Shown one piece after another: positions 24,238-36,383 of a stretch of 64,000 nt of DNA. The notes under the pieces were generated by a model. It did not search any database and was not told where the DNA came from. It was given only the letters and a program-made list of their open reading frames with translations. The translations under genes and the position numbers were made by a program. Numbering within the stretch: the stretch's first letter is position 1; every line of letters starts with the position of its first letter. The DNA is from Eleusine coracana subsp. coracana (Eukaryota; Streptophyta; Magnoliopsida; Poales; Poaceae): NCBI GenBank assembly GCA_032690845.1, contig CM064427.1, positions 14,581,501 through 14,645,500 of the forward strand, read 5' to 3'.

Positions 24238-24893
24238 TTGATGCTTCACCACCTTATTGAGTGGATCCTAAAAAACACCGAGTGGCTAAGTAAGCTCATG
24301 CATGAAACTCACAATCCTATGTACGACGACATAGCGCTCCTTTTTCGTGAGTTGGCGCCTTTTCTCGAGGTTTCTTGTGTGGCTGCACATGTCAAGAAAA
24401 TAAATATTAAGAGTGCATTAAACAAAACAACTAAACATTATTGCGCCAACCATTGACCACTAGAACTCATTCTAGTGGTCATCTTCCAACCTCTTAGACT
24501 TCTTCCTCCTCCTTCTTCAAATTCTTCTCTCTCCTCTTTCTGACCACCATCTCTGGTGCCTCCTCTCATGCGCACCGTCCTTGCACCACCATGCCGCCCG
24601 CCCACGTGCTATCGCGCATAGCCTGCCCACATGCCTCCGCACCCCTACGCAGTCATACTGCCGCGTCTTTCGCCTCATACCCCGTGCCACCTCATGCCTC
24701 CTCGCGACGCCACGCACCCACGCCATCACACTTCCTCACCGTGCCACCATGTCTCATCATAGCTTGCTGCCCCCATGCCTCCTTGCTGTCATCCCGCCCT
24801 GCGCTGCTGATAGGAATGCCTGACCATGCCACCGGAGCTCCCAACTGGCACTAGAACTTGCGTCACCGTTGTAGCTCTCTATCGGAGCTTAGA
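24238..24893. other. Intergenic sequence with a perfect short hairpin
   Basis: A perfect 12-bp inverted repeat lies at 24454-24481 (TGACCACTAGAA, 4-nt loop, complementary arm). Downstream is a C-rich, pyrimidine-biased stretch (24490-24850) with no supported gene. An open frame at 24235-24456 encodes 73 residues (LIEWILKNTEWLSKLM...) with no recognised domain; it may be a fragment of a gene cut by the CACTA insertion. Confidence 0.4.
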
Positions 24894-26011
24894 GGTGTTT
24901 GTATTTTTTATGATCATAGATAAATTCGTAAGCATACGGATACCGATATAGCACTTCACCTAGGAGTATTTCAGGTTATCGAATCAAAGGAAACGTGTGT
25001 GCACCAACCTTCTAAACTAATCCGTCTAAGGAAAACAAGAATATGGTAAGAAGAGGGTAGAGAGGATTCCTAAGGTTAAGTATTCTAACATAAGATAGGT
25101 TCAGTCTTCAAGTTCTTACTTTGGGCACCATCTTACATCCACATCCATAGGCGACTCTGACCAACAACTCTACGAAGTACCCGAACAAGGAGGATTACTA
25201 AGTCTGGATAGGGTCGTCACCACCTTCCAACAACCTCTACAAACCTTTGGGCACGCGACAAACAAAGGTAACCTCTAGCCTAAATATGATGTCTATGCTA
25301 TCAACTACTATCAAAATCTCGGATCCACGCTTATAAAAGACTAAGATACTCTAACTAAATAGAGTGATGATCCCGTAAGCAATAAAGAAAGAACATACTT
25401 AAAATAGGAAACTAAAATATCAAAGATGAATCATGGATACTTACTTGAAAAGGAAAGCATCCGTCGAGATACAAGTATGGGGAAGATCGCCGACAAGCTC
25501 GGGGCTTCCCCGAACTCTCTTCCACTGTCTCTCTATTTTCTAAGCACTAACTAGGCAGCACTTTGCCTTTGGAGTGGAGCTCTGTTTCTCTTCTAATTGT
25601 GTGTGTTGGAGTAAAGACACTCTCCTCCTTATATACGGTTCAAAGACGGTTGCCTAAGACCGTAACTGTTGCACTAACTGGGAGAACCAACATATGAAAG
25701 GTGGTGGGGAACCGCGAGAGGAAGATGGGTCTCATTGGGCCCACTCCACCTTCGGCCGAACATGACTGGGGCCCAATGGCCCCCATTCTTCTCTGGCACG
25801 TTGTCCTATGGGTCTGTTGTCAGGTACAGAGGTTAGGTCGGTTGTTAAGGCGGTTTGCAACTTTATATCGGATAAATCACCTGCATATAAAATTTCTCTA
25901 AAACTTATGAAAATTATTAGTAAGAAACTCCTACCACCATGTTGGTTATTTTTTTATATGTTTTTTGTAGGGATTTGATGAATCGATTTGACATTTAAAG
26001 ACCGTCAATAG
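24894..26011 (+). repeat. Box-family non-coding mobile element, copy 2
   Basis: Collinear with 5861-7072. The conserved 5' block is at 24926-25000 (degenerate TCGTAAG, TAGCACTTCACC, GAGTATTTC, ATCGAATC, GGAAACG). The middle has 'cgactctgacc' and 'aaggaggatt', and the end reads ...GACCGTCAATAG (26000-26011). The left end is decayed and is placed by its distance to the block. No coding sequence was found. Confidence 0.45.
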
Positions 26012-26615
26012 CAGGTGGTGCCCCAACCCTAAAAGTTGACATAACATTTACGGATGTTGGGTAGAAATAAAAAAAGGTTGGAATTTTTTTTGCAATAAAC
26101 AGGAAAATTGGCTCAACATGCGCGTATGTTGGTTTAAAAGAAAAGAAATATTGGAAAAATCTGGACAACAAATAACTAAAATATTGGTCAATATTTGGGC
26201 AAAATGTTGAATAAAAGGTCCAAATATTGCGTCAACATTTAGGGAGATGTTGACAAGAATTAAAAAATGTTGGGGGTCCACGAACATGTTTTATGCGTGA
26301 AAGCAACATGTTATAACAGGAATGTTCCATAACTCGAGCACGACATCTAGTACACGAACATGATCAGAAGTAAGAGGCGGACAAGGTGGCCGAAAATATA
26401 CCAGATGGTTGTATCAGTACACACCACATTGAATTGGATATAAAGGTGAACCTTACATCCTTTGGATTTATAATTGTGCATATTTATTTATTATTTTGTA
26501 AATATTAACATTTCCCGTTGTCATTCATGTGCATTTCGCGTTCACATATACATTTCTATACATAAATACATATATACATACATACACCATAATATGATAC
26601 CTATATACGGTCGAT
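26012..26615. other. Intergenic sequence downstream of the SABATH pseudogene
   Basis: AT-rich. It contains several copies of 'aatgttga' or 'caacatt' in both orientations (26045-26300), suggesting a decayed palindromic repeat. No gene was recognised. The 3' untranslated region of the minus-strand SABATH gene would fall at about 26480-26615. Confidence 0.4.
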
Positions 26616-28935
26616 TCAACGGATGATCTTCTGCAAGGAGACCATGATAACAGAGTACCTGGCCATTCCTTCCCCGAGGTGCTTTGCAACGATGGAAGCG
26701 TATTCCAAGAATAGCTCATCAAGGATTGACTCTCCAAAGTGATCCGCGATCAGTGGCCCAATCACTGCTCAAATGCACATGACTATACTGTCCGCGCTCC
26801 GGTCACAGTCCAGCACCACCTCAGCATCTGAGTCGTCATGGGGGTCCCAGTTGGATTCAAATAGTTTAATGCATTCGATGCTGAACATTTCCTGCTGGTT
26901 GATTATTGCGTTCACCTCATTCGCTGATGGTGCGTAGAATGGAAGGTTGAAGGAACACAATTTCTCCCTCTGCACGCTCCCCTACCATTTATTCACCATA
27001 TAAGGTCAAAAAAATATTTTATTTTGGACAATGAAAATGACATAGTTGTATGCGTGTGAGAGGAGTGAGCTCATTAACATGATTACTATTGTTATTTTCT
27101 CCATTAATTGTAGTTACAATTGTTATTTACCTCCAGGTTCCAGAATCAATCCTTCAAGTTCTCCATATTTAGTTTGTAAAATAATGTCGTTATGCGAGGT
27201 GAAACATTATTCTCAAAGGTTATATATGTGTACCTTTCGGACTAGAGTCTGGAGAGCTTGAGCAAGCAATTCCCACATACGTGCCACGTCTCCGTGCATC
27301 AGCATCTCTTCACTCTTTCGGCCAAGAAATGTAAGTACCATGCGTCCGCCACAGACAAGTTCTGTGTACCGCAACATAAGAAACAACTCAAAGTCTTTTC
27401 TGAATTGCTCTTGGAACAATTTTACCACTTCGTATGGAGTGGTCTTCCCGATGTTGATATTTCCTTCATTCAGATGTGTTCCACTGGAGAGATCCTCAGG
27501 ACCTATGTAATTAAGAGCAGTGATAATTAATGATCTGCTTTGCTATGACCCTGATTTCAAATGTTTGCAAAATAAAAAAAATAGCAAATCAGTTCAATAA
27601 TTAACTCAGTTTACTGTGAGGTTCTTGTACTTTTCCCTCGCTACAGCTCATATCTAGTGCTACCAAAAGCATATATATAGATTCTGAATAATAACAGTTT
27701 GTATCAAATAATAGAACATTAAGAAAATCATCGAACTAGATTCTACACACATATAGCTCCAATGAATTAAATAAATAAAAAGTTGGAGCCCATGTGCCAT
27801 CGATTTTCATATTTTTTTCTAATTTAACAGTATAAATGTTTTGATGAGGACAATTGATGTAGAATCAACTGATTAGTCGATCTCTATCATGAATTTCTTA
27901 CGTTCTTCATAGGTTTTCTTAGATCTTTATATTACTCTATAAGATGTAGAGATTCGTGACTAGTATGGTACATCCTATTATCTCTCAGTTGGGATTTAGT
28001 TGTGATCATGCTTTTAACCGGAAGCTCTCTTTATTTACGCATTTTCTTAATAGTTAAATAAATGTGTTATATATTTTATTCTTGAAGCATGGTATATACC
28101 CCAATCTAGGATATCACAACTCGCAGTGGATCATGGGAATCAATTATCTTGTCTGACGCACGATCTCCTGTATTGCACGTTGTGGATCCATTCTGATCAA
28201 TATAGTCAATTCATTAATCTTGTACCTGGATCCCTTGCTACCGTATATATCTCATGTTCTTGGAAGATTGTGAGGTTAATAAAAGAGCTATATATGGTGT
28301 TCTCTTACTTTATTCACTGCAAGTACTTACAGGGTTGTGCGTGGTAAAATGCATACCTGAGAGCGCCACATGAGAAAGTAGGAAGAATGGAACAAATGGA
28401 CGCTTTGGCTGGGGAAGACCCTCGTATAGAACGATCCCGGCAGCCCCGCGACATAATACGGAGGTGCCACCGCCTCGTCTTCTGCCACAACGAGTTTCTG
28501 GAGCCGTTCCAGCGAGCGGAAAACAAGGTTGAAATCGTTGCCTGGGAGGTCGTTCAAGAAAAACTGCACCTCCACAGCGCGCTGATCGCCGGTCTCCTGG
28601 TGGTCACAGCCACGACGAGTGCGGATGGCGCTAATCACCTCCGATACGAAAAGCAGCGTATTTGGCCCGGAGGAGCAGCCGAGATCAGCTACAACCATTG
28701 TGCTCCGATGGGCCAGTGACATGTACAGCTCTTCTACAGCCTTGTGTAGGAGTGGCTTGGTCTCAAGTATGGCCTTCTCCTGCAGAAAATACAGACGTTA
28801 ATTATCATGTAGTTGCTTCACCTAGATGGTAAAAATATAGCATAGATTATTGCCATGAACCTGGAGCCTGGAATTGGTGGCGTAGCTGTTTGCACCGTCT
28901 CCGGTGGCCATGCGCAGGTCTATCTCTGTCTTCAT
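26616..28935 (-). pseudogene. SABATH-family carboxyl methyltransferase, 4 exons, with two disabling lesions
   Basis: SABATH enzymes methylate the carboxyl group of small acids such as salicylate, benzoate or jasmonate, using S-adenosylmethionine. Exons: 28935-28861, 28779-28357, 27502-27234, 26981-26616, all with GT-AG introns. Exon 1 starts MKTEIDLRMATGDGANSYA. Exon 2 carries the SAM-binding motif ADLGCSSGPNT (residues 56-66), FFLNDLPGNDFN and the substrate-side GSFYTRVFP. Exon 3 has GGRMVLTFLGRK. Exon 4 has FNLPFYAPSANEV and LFESNWDPHDDSD. Total length would be about 377 residues, normal for the family. Lesions: one base is missing at the exon 3 start (frame lost at VPED, stop soon after), and an in-frame TGA at 26769-26771 replaces a likely Arg. 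Splice sites and all motifs remain, so it died recently or contains base-calling errors. The substrate cannot be predicted. Confidence 0.88.
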
Positions 28936-29034
28936 GGCTAGTGATTATCAGCTTCACAAGTTCTGATGCTTGTTTATCTGGTTGAGGTATTCAATTACTG
29001 CAAGATGTGTGGAGCAATAGGGCATGAGGCCATT

Positions 29035-29044
29035 GTTTTATAGA
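29035..29044 (-). promoter_or_regulatory. Putative TATA box of the SABATH gene
   Basis: Minus-strand TCTATAAAAC lies about 100 bp upstream of the start codon at 28935. This leaves room for a 5' untranslated region of about 70 bp, which is typical of plant genes. It supports that this copy has its native promoter rather than being a processed copy, in line with its introns. Confidence 0.5.
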
Positions 29045-29636
29045 GGCAGCTTGGATGGATAGTTGAAAGTTGGAACGAGCTAATATTTGGACGGAGAGCA
29101 CAGTAGATCGGCCGGCCAGTTCGTTCGCCCTGGAATTTTTTATTGGACCTGAGGAGACCTGAGAAAACTGAATGATCGGTTCAGATTCTGCCACCGTCAT
29201 CGTGACAACATAAGATAAGACGTCATGTACCTATCATCAAAACCCTTTGCAGCAACATTGTTGCACAACAGGCACATTTTATGATAGGGGAGAGACCATT
29301 TCCTCAGCCTTCGCGTGCCTTCACAAGGAGATGATTGGCTAAACATTTTCGGAGCAGGCACATGCATTCTATATGTAGTATGTCTTAGTCGGATGTGTAA
29401 AGCATTTCCGTTTAACAAAGAAGCACACGGTATGAATTCACCTTAGAATTGTTTTAAACATGGAACTTCCCAATTTTTAGTCAAGGTCGTCTTAGTTTCT
29501 TTTGTTTTCACTGATTCCCAAAATTAGAACAATACTTCATCTTCTTGGATGAATTATCATGTGATGTTTAGATTACATGCCGAGCAACGATAATGTCTTC
29601 GAATAAGAATCCACCAAGTAGGACTGAAAACAGAAC
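29045..29636. other. Intergenic sequence left of gypsy element A
   Basis: Upstream region of the SABATH pseudogene followed by AT-rich sequence. No gene or repeat was identified. The last five bases, AGAAC (29632-29636), are one copy of the target duplication of element A. Confidence 0.4.
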
Positions 29637-30823
29637 TGATGAGGACATCCCTCACGACTACACCTATGAGAGACCAATGACTCGAGCCAAAGCAAAGCAA
29701 TTACAACATGAGGTGAATCTTTTCCTTAATGATTATGAGCGTGCATCTCATAAGAGTCATATACTACCTAATAGAGGTGCATTACTTATTCTCAGGTTTG
29801 AAGCGCAGGTCCAAAATATGGTGGCCACTTGATGTCCAAAGAGAGCAAGCTGAAGTTGATGTGCTGATGCCAGATTATGTCCTTTAACTTCATGATGAAT
29901 CCTGTATCATTTTATAAGGTACCACCCTACGTATTATATATGGATGGAAAGGTCATGGAGTCTACATTCATATGCAACAAACGGCGCCTCCATTGGATTT
30001 CAATAGAGAGAGTTATGCCTATTTTAGTGAAGACTGCTCCAGAATTATTCTGTCTAAGAGCGTGTTGATATTGCTCAGGGTGTGTTACTTTTACTCTAGA
30101 AGTGTTCCTTTTCTCAGTTCGGACTTGTCTGATCTGAATGTCGTGTTGCTTTTACTCAGGGAGTGTTACTTTTACTCCAGAAGTGTTCCTTTTCTCAGTT
30201 CGGACTTGTTCGATCTGAACGCCGTGTTGCTTTTACTCAGGGTGTGTTACTTTTACTCTAGAAGTGTTCCTTTTCTCAGTTCGGACTTGTCCGATCTAAA
30301 CGCCGTGTTGCTTTTGCTCAGGGTGTGTTACTTTTTGAAAGGAGTGTTCCTTTTTACTAGTCCGGACTTGTCCGATCTGAACGTTGTGTTCCTTTTTTCT
30401 GTCCTGTGCGACTTTGTTTTGCCTGTTTCGTTTTAGGCCCATGTAATTTCGATTTGGCCCAGCTAGGAGGGGTGTTCCTAGCATAAATAACCCTTGTACA
30501 CCTAGTGAAAACCCTAACCACGAATTGAACTAAAAAAAATAGAGAAGCCAAGTGCTCTTATCCTTAGGTTTGTGCCATTGCTGCCCCCTTGAGGATTGGG
30601 AGTTTTCTCTATCACTTGTTATTATGTTTTCTTGTTATTTGCAAGAGCATCGTCTTTCTTTTACGTGGTTCAGGTTAGGCATCGACCAAAGTGTGTTTTC
30701 AGACAAAATCATTTGTCACAGGTGGTTGTTCTAGCAGCTGTTTGTGCCATTGATTCGTCAGGTTTCACGGGTCAAGTTATCCCTAGATCCTACGACGAGA
30801 AGATCGGGCAAGCCCCCACATCA
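29637..30823 (+). mobile_element. 5' LTR of gypsy element A
   Basis: Starts TGATGAGGACAT and ends CCCCCACATCA, matching the 3' LTR at 39335-40502. The flanking 5-mers AGAAC (29632-29636) and AGAAT (40503-40507) fit a target duplication with one later change. The first 200 bp are a decayed copy of the C-terminal pol codons that the 3' LTR also encodes (YTYERPMTRAKAKQLQHEVN). The region 30056-30390 contains four tandem copies of an 80-81 bp unit built on 'agtgttccttttctcag'. The later part has 'tataaataaccc' at about 30482, a possible TATA-type box. Confidence 0.85.
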
Positions 30824-30826
30824 TCT

Positions 30827-30839
30827 TGGTATTCAAAGC
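30827..30839 (+). promoter_or_regulatory. Primer-binding site of element A
   Basis: TGGTATTCAAAGC lies three bases after the 5' LTR. It is a two-mismatch form of the TGGTATCAGAGC motif complementary to initiator tRNA-Met, the usual minus-strand primer of plant LTR elements. Confidence 0.7.
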
Positions 30840-32130
30840 TACGGTTTCCTCAGTTGGATCTTTATCCCCCTTTGTTTTCCCTTTGTACTGTCCTAAACCC
30901 AAAAATACCAAAAATTTCTACTACCCACAACCCGATCTGAAATTTAGTCCAATAGATCGAGTTTGGTTGTTGAATCTTTGTGTTTCCCAATGTACTCCCT
31001 CTCTGATTTTTTCCCCAATAGTACCCCATCAGGATTTGTATTTTTCCCTTCGTTTTTGTATTCTTGTTCAGGTCAAGTTTCATTCCAAAATGTTTTTTTC
31101 ACTCAGATCTGAAATTTAACCACCATACACCAAAACAAGCATAACTTTTGCATCCGAAATCCATTTTTGGTGTTCTTGAGCTCGTTGGAAAGTTTATTTG
31201 AAGTACTATGAGAATATTATATGCTCATTTTGTGAATCATGAAGTTGAATATTTATTTGAGCATGAAAACTTTTATTTACTACTGCTATTGAAATTTCAG
31301 ACTATACTAAAACTGAAATCTTGTGTATCGACTTATCCTTTGTGTACACCAAGTGTAGTACATATCAGTAGTACACCATATCATCCTTTGTGAAAACTTT
31401 GAACCTATTGAGACTAGCTGTAGGTGTTGCTTAAGGCCTTTGCACCTTGCTAAAACTAAAGTTTTGTTTGAACATCAATAGTTCATTATTGTATATAATC
31501 TGATGTGCTGATTTCAGTAGCAAAAAGAAAAAAAAAGAGCAAAAAAGAGTGAAAAAAAGAAAAGGAATTAAAAGAAAAAGAATAGGTGTTGAGATCACCA
31601 CATTGATTGGCTTGCTTGTTATTGTTTCAGTTTCATATAGGGTCATCATTTGTGCAAATCTTGTAGCCCTTCTATTTATGTGAGCAATCAGCTAGCATCT
31701 CTCCATAACTTGTGTAGCATTGAACTTTGGTTTTTGAGTTGAGTATTCAGTTTAGCTCATTCTTTGGCTGCGACAAGTTCCACCATCTTTGTGTGTGAGT
31801 TGCTAAACACATTTGCCATTTCATTTGTTTTAAATTCAGCAACTCGACTTTGTTATCTTGGTTGGATTGCTACTTGACAATAGCTTGAAGTTTCAGTTTG
31901 CATACCACATAAATAATCCTCCAAGCTTCACAAATAAACCTATGTTTAGGATGACTGTAACTTTGATTTTGCTTGATATATCACCTTTGTTGTGCCGACT
32001 ACCATTAAGGTTAGTTTGCAGCTCGTAATTTCAGCAAGGATTCATAAGAACCTCGGTGGTAAGAGAAGGTGAGATTGAGTGATTTTTAAATAGCCACATA
32101 ACTTGATTTAGTCTTTTTTGATCACTAACC
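30840..32130 (+). other. Untranslated leader of element A
   Basis: AT-rich, with a purine-rich run at about 31520-31580. No coding sequence was seen. It lies between the primer-binding site and the gag start, where Ty3/gypsy elements often have a long leader. Confidence 0.55.
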
Positions 32131-34480
32131 ATGATAGGTGAAGAAGGAGAGCAACCAAGCTATGTCACATAAGAGCAACTACGAAAGCTTGTGCAAGACT
32201 TCAATACACAACTCAATCAGAACATGACAACTGTCAAAGCAAGCATGGTTGCTGAAGCTGTGAAGGCACTAAAGGCACAAGACTCTGTAGGTGCTCTTGA
32301 AGAAGAGCTAGATGAGACAGATGAGGAATATGCAGCCCGGTTGCAGCGGGAAGAGCAAGCAAGGAAGAATGTCCATGGGTGGGGGTGTGGTGGAGGAAGA
32401 GGTGGTGATTTTTTCGGTCGAGGAAGAGGTCGTGGGCATGGTGATTGATGTGAACAAGGGTTCCCGATCTTCCGAAAGGTTCTGATAAATCTTGATTTGG
32501 GCGGAGGCGAAACACAAATCGATCCGGCTTCTAAACAACACGTTTAGAACCCCGCAATCGCAGCACAACGTGTCCTCTGGTTATCAACCGTCCAAGGATG
32601 ATTGACCTCATTGAGAAGGCTAATCCTTGCATGCAAATCAAGAACACAAGCGAGAACAACGAAGAATGCAATACAATTGCAGATGTATGATTAAACTCAC
32701 GAAGTTGGGGTCTCACAAACCGATGAACGACGACATTGTTTATGGGCAGAATTGATCTAAGCAAAACCCAAACCCTAATAGTGCGGCAGCGGCTGTATAT
32801 GAAGACCCTAAGGTTGTGTAAGACTCTCTAGACGCGCCTTTAATTGGGCTCAACTAGATACAAAGCCCAAAGCCCAAAAATAGGCGACGTAGCACCGACA
32901 CAGATTTTGGACTCTCTCTTGTTTTGATGATTTCCGATGACTCCGGATGTACTTTCTATTAGGCCAGCGGCATTGGAAACGTCTTCTCCTTAGCTTTCCG
33001 TGCATATGTAGAATGTCCAAATCCAAGTCTGTATGTGTCCTGAGCGACCGTTTTAATGTAGACTGGTCCTGGACCCCGAAAGAGACTCGAAATCGGTTTT
33101 GATTGGGCCTCCACCTTGGCTTCCAAGCCCTTGCTAGTCCTCCATGTTCCCAACTCCTTCTCACATCATCTCCTGGTCCTCTCCATGGTTCCTAATCATA
33201 CAATAATCATTAGGTAGCAAACCATTCTCAGAACGAGCTCACCTCTAAATTTAGTCGCCGTGCACGAGCTCTAGTCATTGGACCTTGCAAGTCCAAAATT
33301 GGAGGAGTATTGTGTGTATCCATAGGAGTGATGTCCTCATCAGTGATGATGGTGCAGCTGAAACAAATCAAGATACATTCAGATTACATTGCAATGATAA
33401 CTTTCATTGTCATCGCAATATCAACAATGATCAGCCCAGTGAAGAGATGTTTGGAAAGCTCTAATTCAGCATGCCAAAATTAGAAGGCACATCTAACCCT
33501 GATGCATATGTCACATGGGAGTTGAAGGTAGACAAAAAATTTCATGTGCATAATTATTCAGAGGAAAAGAAGGTGCATATGGCTGCACTTGACTTTGATG
33601 GATATGCTCTCATTTGGTGGGAACAAATTCAGAACCAAAGAGAGGAGAATGGTAAACTTCCAGTGACAACATGGGCTGAAATGAAGAGAGAAATGAGAGC
33701 ATGTTTTGTTTCAAAACATTATAAACATGACCTTTTTGACAAGTTGCAAATTTGAGGCAAGGAAGCAAGTCTATGGAGGAATACTACAAGGAGCTGGAGC
33801 AGGCCATGATTAGAGCTCGTGTGCATGAGGATGAAGAGCAGTCCATGGCATGTTTTGTTTCCGATTTGAACAAGCCAATCAAACATGTTATGGAATTTCA
33901 GACCTACAACAATGTGGTGGAGTAAGTACACATTGCCCAAAAGGCTGAAAGGCAATTGCTTGATGATGCTAAACCAAGCAAGACTTCAAATTTCAGCTCA
34001 AGGTCATCATCAAATGCTTCAAAAACAGCAAGGTTTGATTTGGGGCGAGGCATGTTTTCATCCGGATCAAACTCCAATAAGAACTCTCATTATTATACGG
34101 CTGAAAAATCTAATGTATCTCCAAATGTGGAGAAATCTGACAGGCCAACATCATTAAGGGCCAATTCTTCAGTGGGTTCCAGCACTAAGAGTAGTGTAAT
34201 TTAATGTTTCAAGTGCTTGGGTCAAGGCCATGTCATCAAGGACTGTCCAAACAATTGAGTTGTGATGGTTACAGAAGGTGGACAATATGATTCTGCTAGC
34301 GAAGATGAGTGTGACACTGCTGCTGAAAATGACAAGTTTGATGATACACAAGAATCTGAACAAGGTGACTACGAAAGCTATACTTTTGAAGCTGGTAACA
34401 CCATTGTGGTCACCAAGGCATTAAGTGTTCAGCTCAAAGATGAAGAACAAGCACAGAAGTTCAACTTATTTTAGACCCAA
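32131..34480 (+). pseudogene. Gag of gypsy element A, interrupted by a solo LTR
   Basis: Starts MIGEEGEQPSYV at 32131 and reads through DEEYAARLQREEQ into a Gly/Arg-rich segment. It is interrupted at 32446-33342 by a solo LTR and resumes in the same frame at 33348. The capsid segment contains MPKLEGTSNPDAYVTWE, YSEEKKVHMAALDFDGYA and WAEMKREMRACFV, typical of plant chromovirus gag. A CCHC zinc knuckle, CFKCLGQGHVIKDC, lies at about 34207-34248. Stops or frameshifts occur near 32170, 33460, 33753, 33924, 34203 and 34256. The protein would package element RNA; this copy is dead. Confidence 0.8.
32446..33342 (-). mobile_element. Solo LTR (family B) inside gag of element A
   Basis: 897 bp, with TG...CA ends and a perfect 5-bp duplication GTGAT (32441-32445 and 33343-33347). 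On the minus strand it starts TGATGAGGACATCACTCC and ends ...CCCTTGTTCACATCA. It is closely related to both LTRs of element B (42980-43879 and 46418-47313), sharing 'caagggttcccgatctt' and 'aatcgatccggctt'. Removing it restores the gag frame. Confidence 0.92.
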
Positions 34481-35094
34481 GCCAAGGTAAACAAAAAGTA
34501 GGTCAAATTGATAATTAATGGTGGTAGCTGCTATAACCTTGCTAGCAAAGAAATGTGTGATAAATTGGGGCTGACCTTATAAAACATCCCCATCCATATC
34601 ATGTGCAATGGTTCAGCAATTGCAGAGATGTCAAGGTGCAATATATGGTGAGAGTCACTTTCAGCATATATGATTACACCGACACCGTTGAGTGTGATGT
34701 TGTGCCCATGACGGTTTGTCACTTGCTGTTGGGAAGGCCATGACAATTTGATAGGCATGCTTTACATGATGGGCGTGACAATACATATGCTTTCAAATGG
34801 CAAGGAAAGGGTGTCAAGCTGCTGCCCATGACTCCCACTCAAATCATAGCAGCCAACATGCAAAAGAAAATGAGTGAGAGTGAGAGAGAAAAGAAAAACA
34901 CTAGTGTTGTTCACAAATCGATGAGTGAGCTCCACAAGTCAAACATGAGTGGAAAAAGAGAGCATGAGAAAAAAAGTATGGTTGCCATAGCCACAAAATC
35001 TGAGATGAAAGAAATGAGAGAAAACCCTAACATAACGCATTTTTACTCTTGTACAAAGATGCAATTCTCTTCCTAATGTTTTTTCTAACGTGTT
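34481..35094 (+). pseudogene. Protease and linker region of element A
   Basis: Contains a decayed aspartic-protease start, LIINGGSCYNLASKEMCDKLGL (about 34507-34572), where plant gypsy proteases usually have DxG(S/T/A); here Asp has become Asn. It is followed by CNGSAI-like and WEGHDNL-like remnants and then a Lys/Glu-rich linker up to 35077. Many stops are present. Confidence 0.6.
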
Positions 35095-36383
35095 GCAGGC
35101 ATTCAATGTTGTTTTCCGGAGGAGGTACCTGCTGGCCTACCCCCACTTCGTGGGATTGAGCATCAAATTGATCTCATTCCTAGACCTTCTCTTCCAAACC
35201 GGCCACCATACTGCATGAACCTGGAAGAAACAAAGGAAATTCAGCGTCAAGTGCAAGAACTACTTGACAAAGGGTATGTACGCGAGAGTCTTAGTCCTTG
35301 TGTTGTCCCTGTTATTCTTGTTCCAAAGAAAGATGGTACTTGGAGAATTTGTGTTTAACAATATCACTATCCGATATCGTCATCCTATTCCGAGGCTTGA
35401 TGAACTTAGTGGTGCTGTTATTTTCTCTAAAATTGACCTACATAGTGGATACCATCAGGTTAGAGTGAAAGAAGGAGATGAATGGAAGACAGCCTTTAAA
35501 ACAAAATTTGGGTTGTATGAGTGGCTGGTGATGCCTTTTGGCTTAACTAATGCACCTAGCACATTTATGTGCTTCATGAATCATGTTTTGAGGGCTTTCA
35601 TAAAAAATTCATGGTGGTTTATTTTGATGACATATTGATATATAGCCGCACCATGGAAGAACATGTTGAACGTATCAAAATGGTGTTGGAGGTGCTTAGA
35701 ACTGAAAAATTGTATGCTAAATTAGAAAAGTGCACCTTTTGCACCGACAAGGTTGTGTTCTCGGGCTTTGTTGTTTCAGGACTGGGGTGGAGGTAGGTTG
35801 TGCACCGTTTGCATCGACGAGGTTGTGTTCTTGGGCTTTGTTGTTTCAGGACAGGGGGTGGAGGTCGATGAATCCAAAGTTGAAGCTATCAAAAATTGGC
35901 CTACTCCTGTTAATATGAGCCAAGTAAGAAGCTTTCATGGTCTTACTGGCTTCTACCGATGCTTTGTGAAAAATTTCAGCACCATTGTAGGCCCATTGAA
36001 TAAACTAACCAAGAAGGATGTTGAATTTGTGTGGGGTAAGTCACAAGAAGCTGCTTTTCAAGAGTTAAAGAATTGTTTAACTTCAGCCCTATTGCTTTCT
36101 TTACCTGATTTTGATAAATCCTTTGAGATAGAATGTGATGCTAGTGGGATAGGCATAGGAGGTGTCTTGATGCAAGAAGGCAAACCCGTAGCATATTTTA
36201 GTGAGAAACTTGGAGGTGCTCAACTAAATTACCCTGTTTATGATTAAGAATTATATGCTCTAGTTCGTGTTCTTGAAACATGGCAACATTATCTTTGGCC
36301 CAAGGAATTTGTCATTCATTCTGATCATGAGGCTTTAAAATACTTGAAAGGCTAAGCAAAACTGAACCGTAGGCATGCCAAGT
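35095..36383 (+). pseudogene. Reverse transcriptase and RNase H of element A
   Basis: RT motifs in order: EIQRQVQELLDKGYVRES, VPKKDGTWRICV, KIDLHSGYHQVRV, YEWLVMPFGLTNAPSTF, and the catalytic box YFDD (35620-35631) in FMVVYFDDILIYS. RNase H follows with FEIECDASGIGIGGVL and VAYFSEKLGGAQLNYPVYD; FVIHSDHEALKYL follows a stop. The frame is broken near 35357, 35605, by a 70-bp tandem duplication (35731-35870), and at 36245 and 36353. At 36384 the sequence is interrupted by a box-family insertion and resumes at 37956. Confidence 0.88.

Noticed and set aside
24235..24456. 73-residue open frame as a protein gene
   Set aside because: Unrecognised, begins at the CACTA border and lacks supporting signals.
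28936..29636. A second host gene upstream of SABATH
   Set aside because: Only short open frames without motifs were found on either strand.
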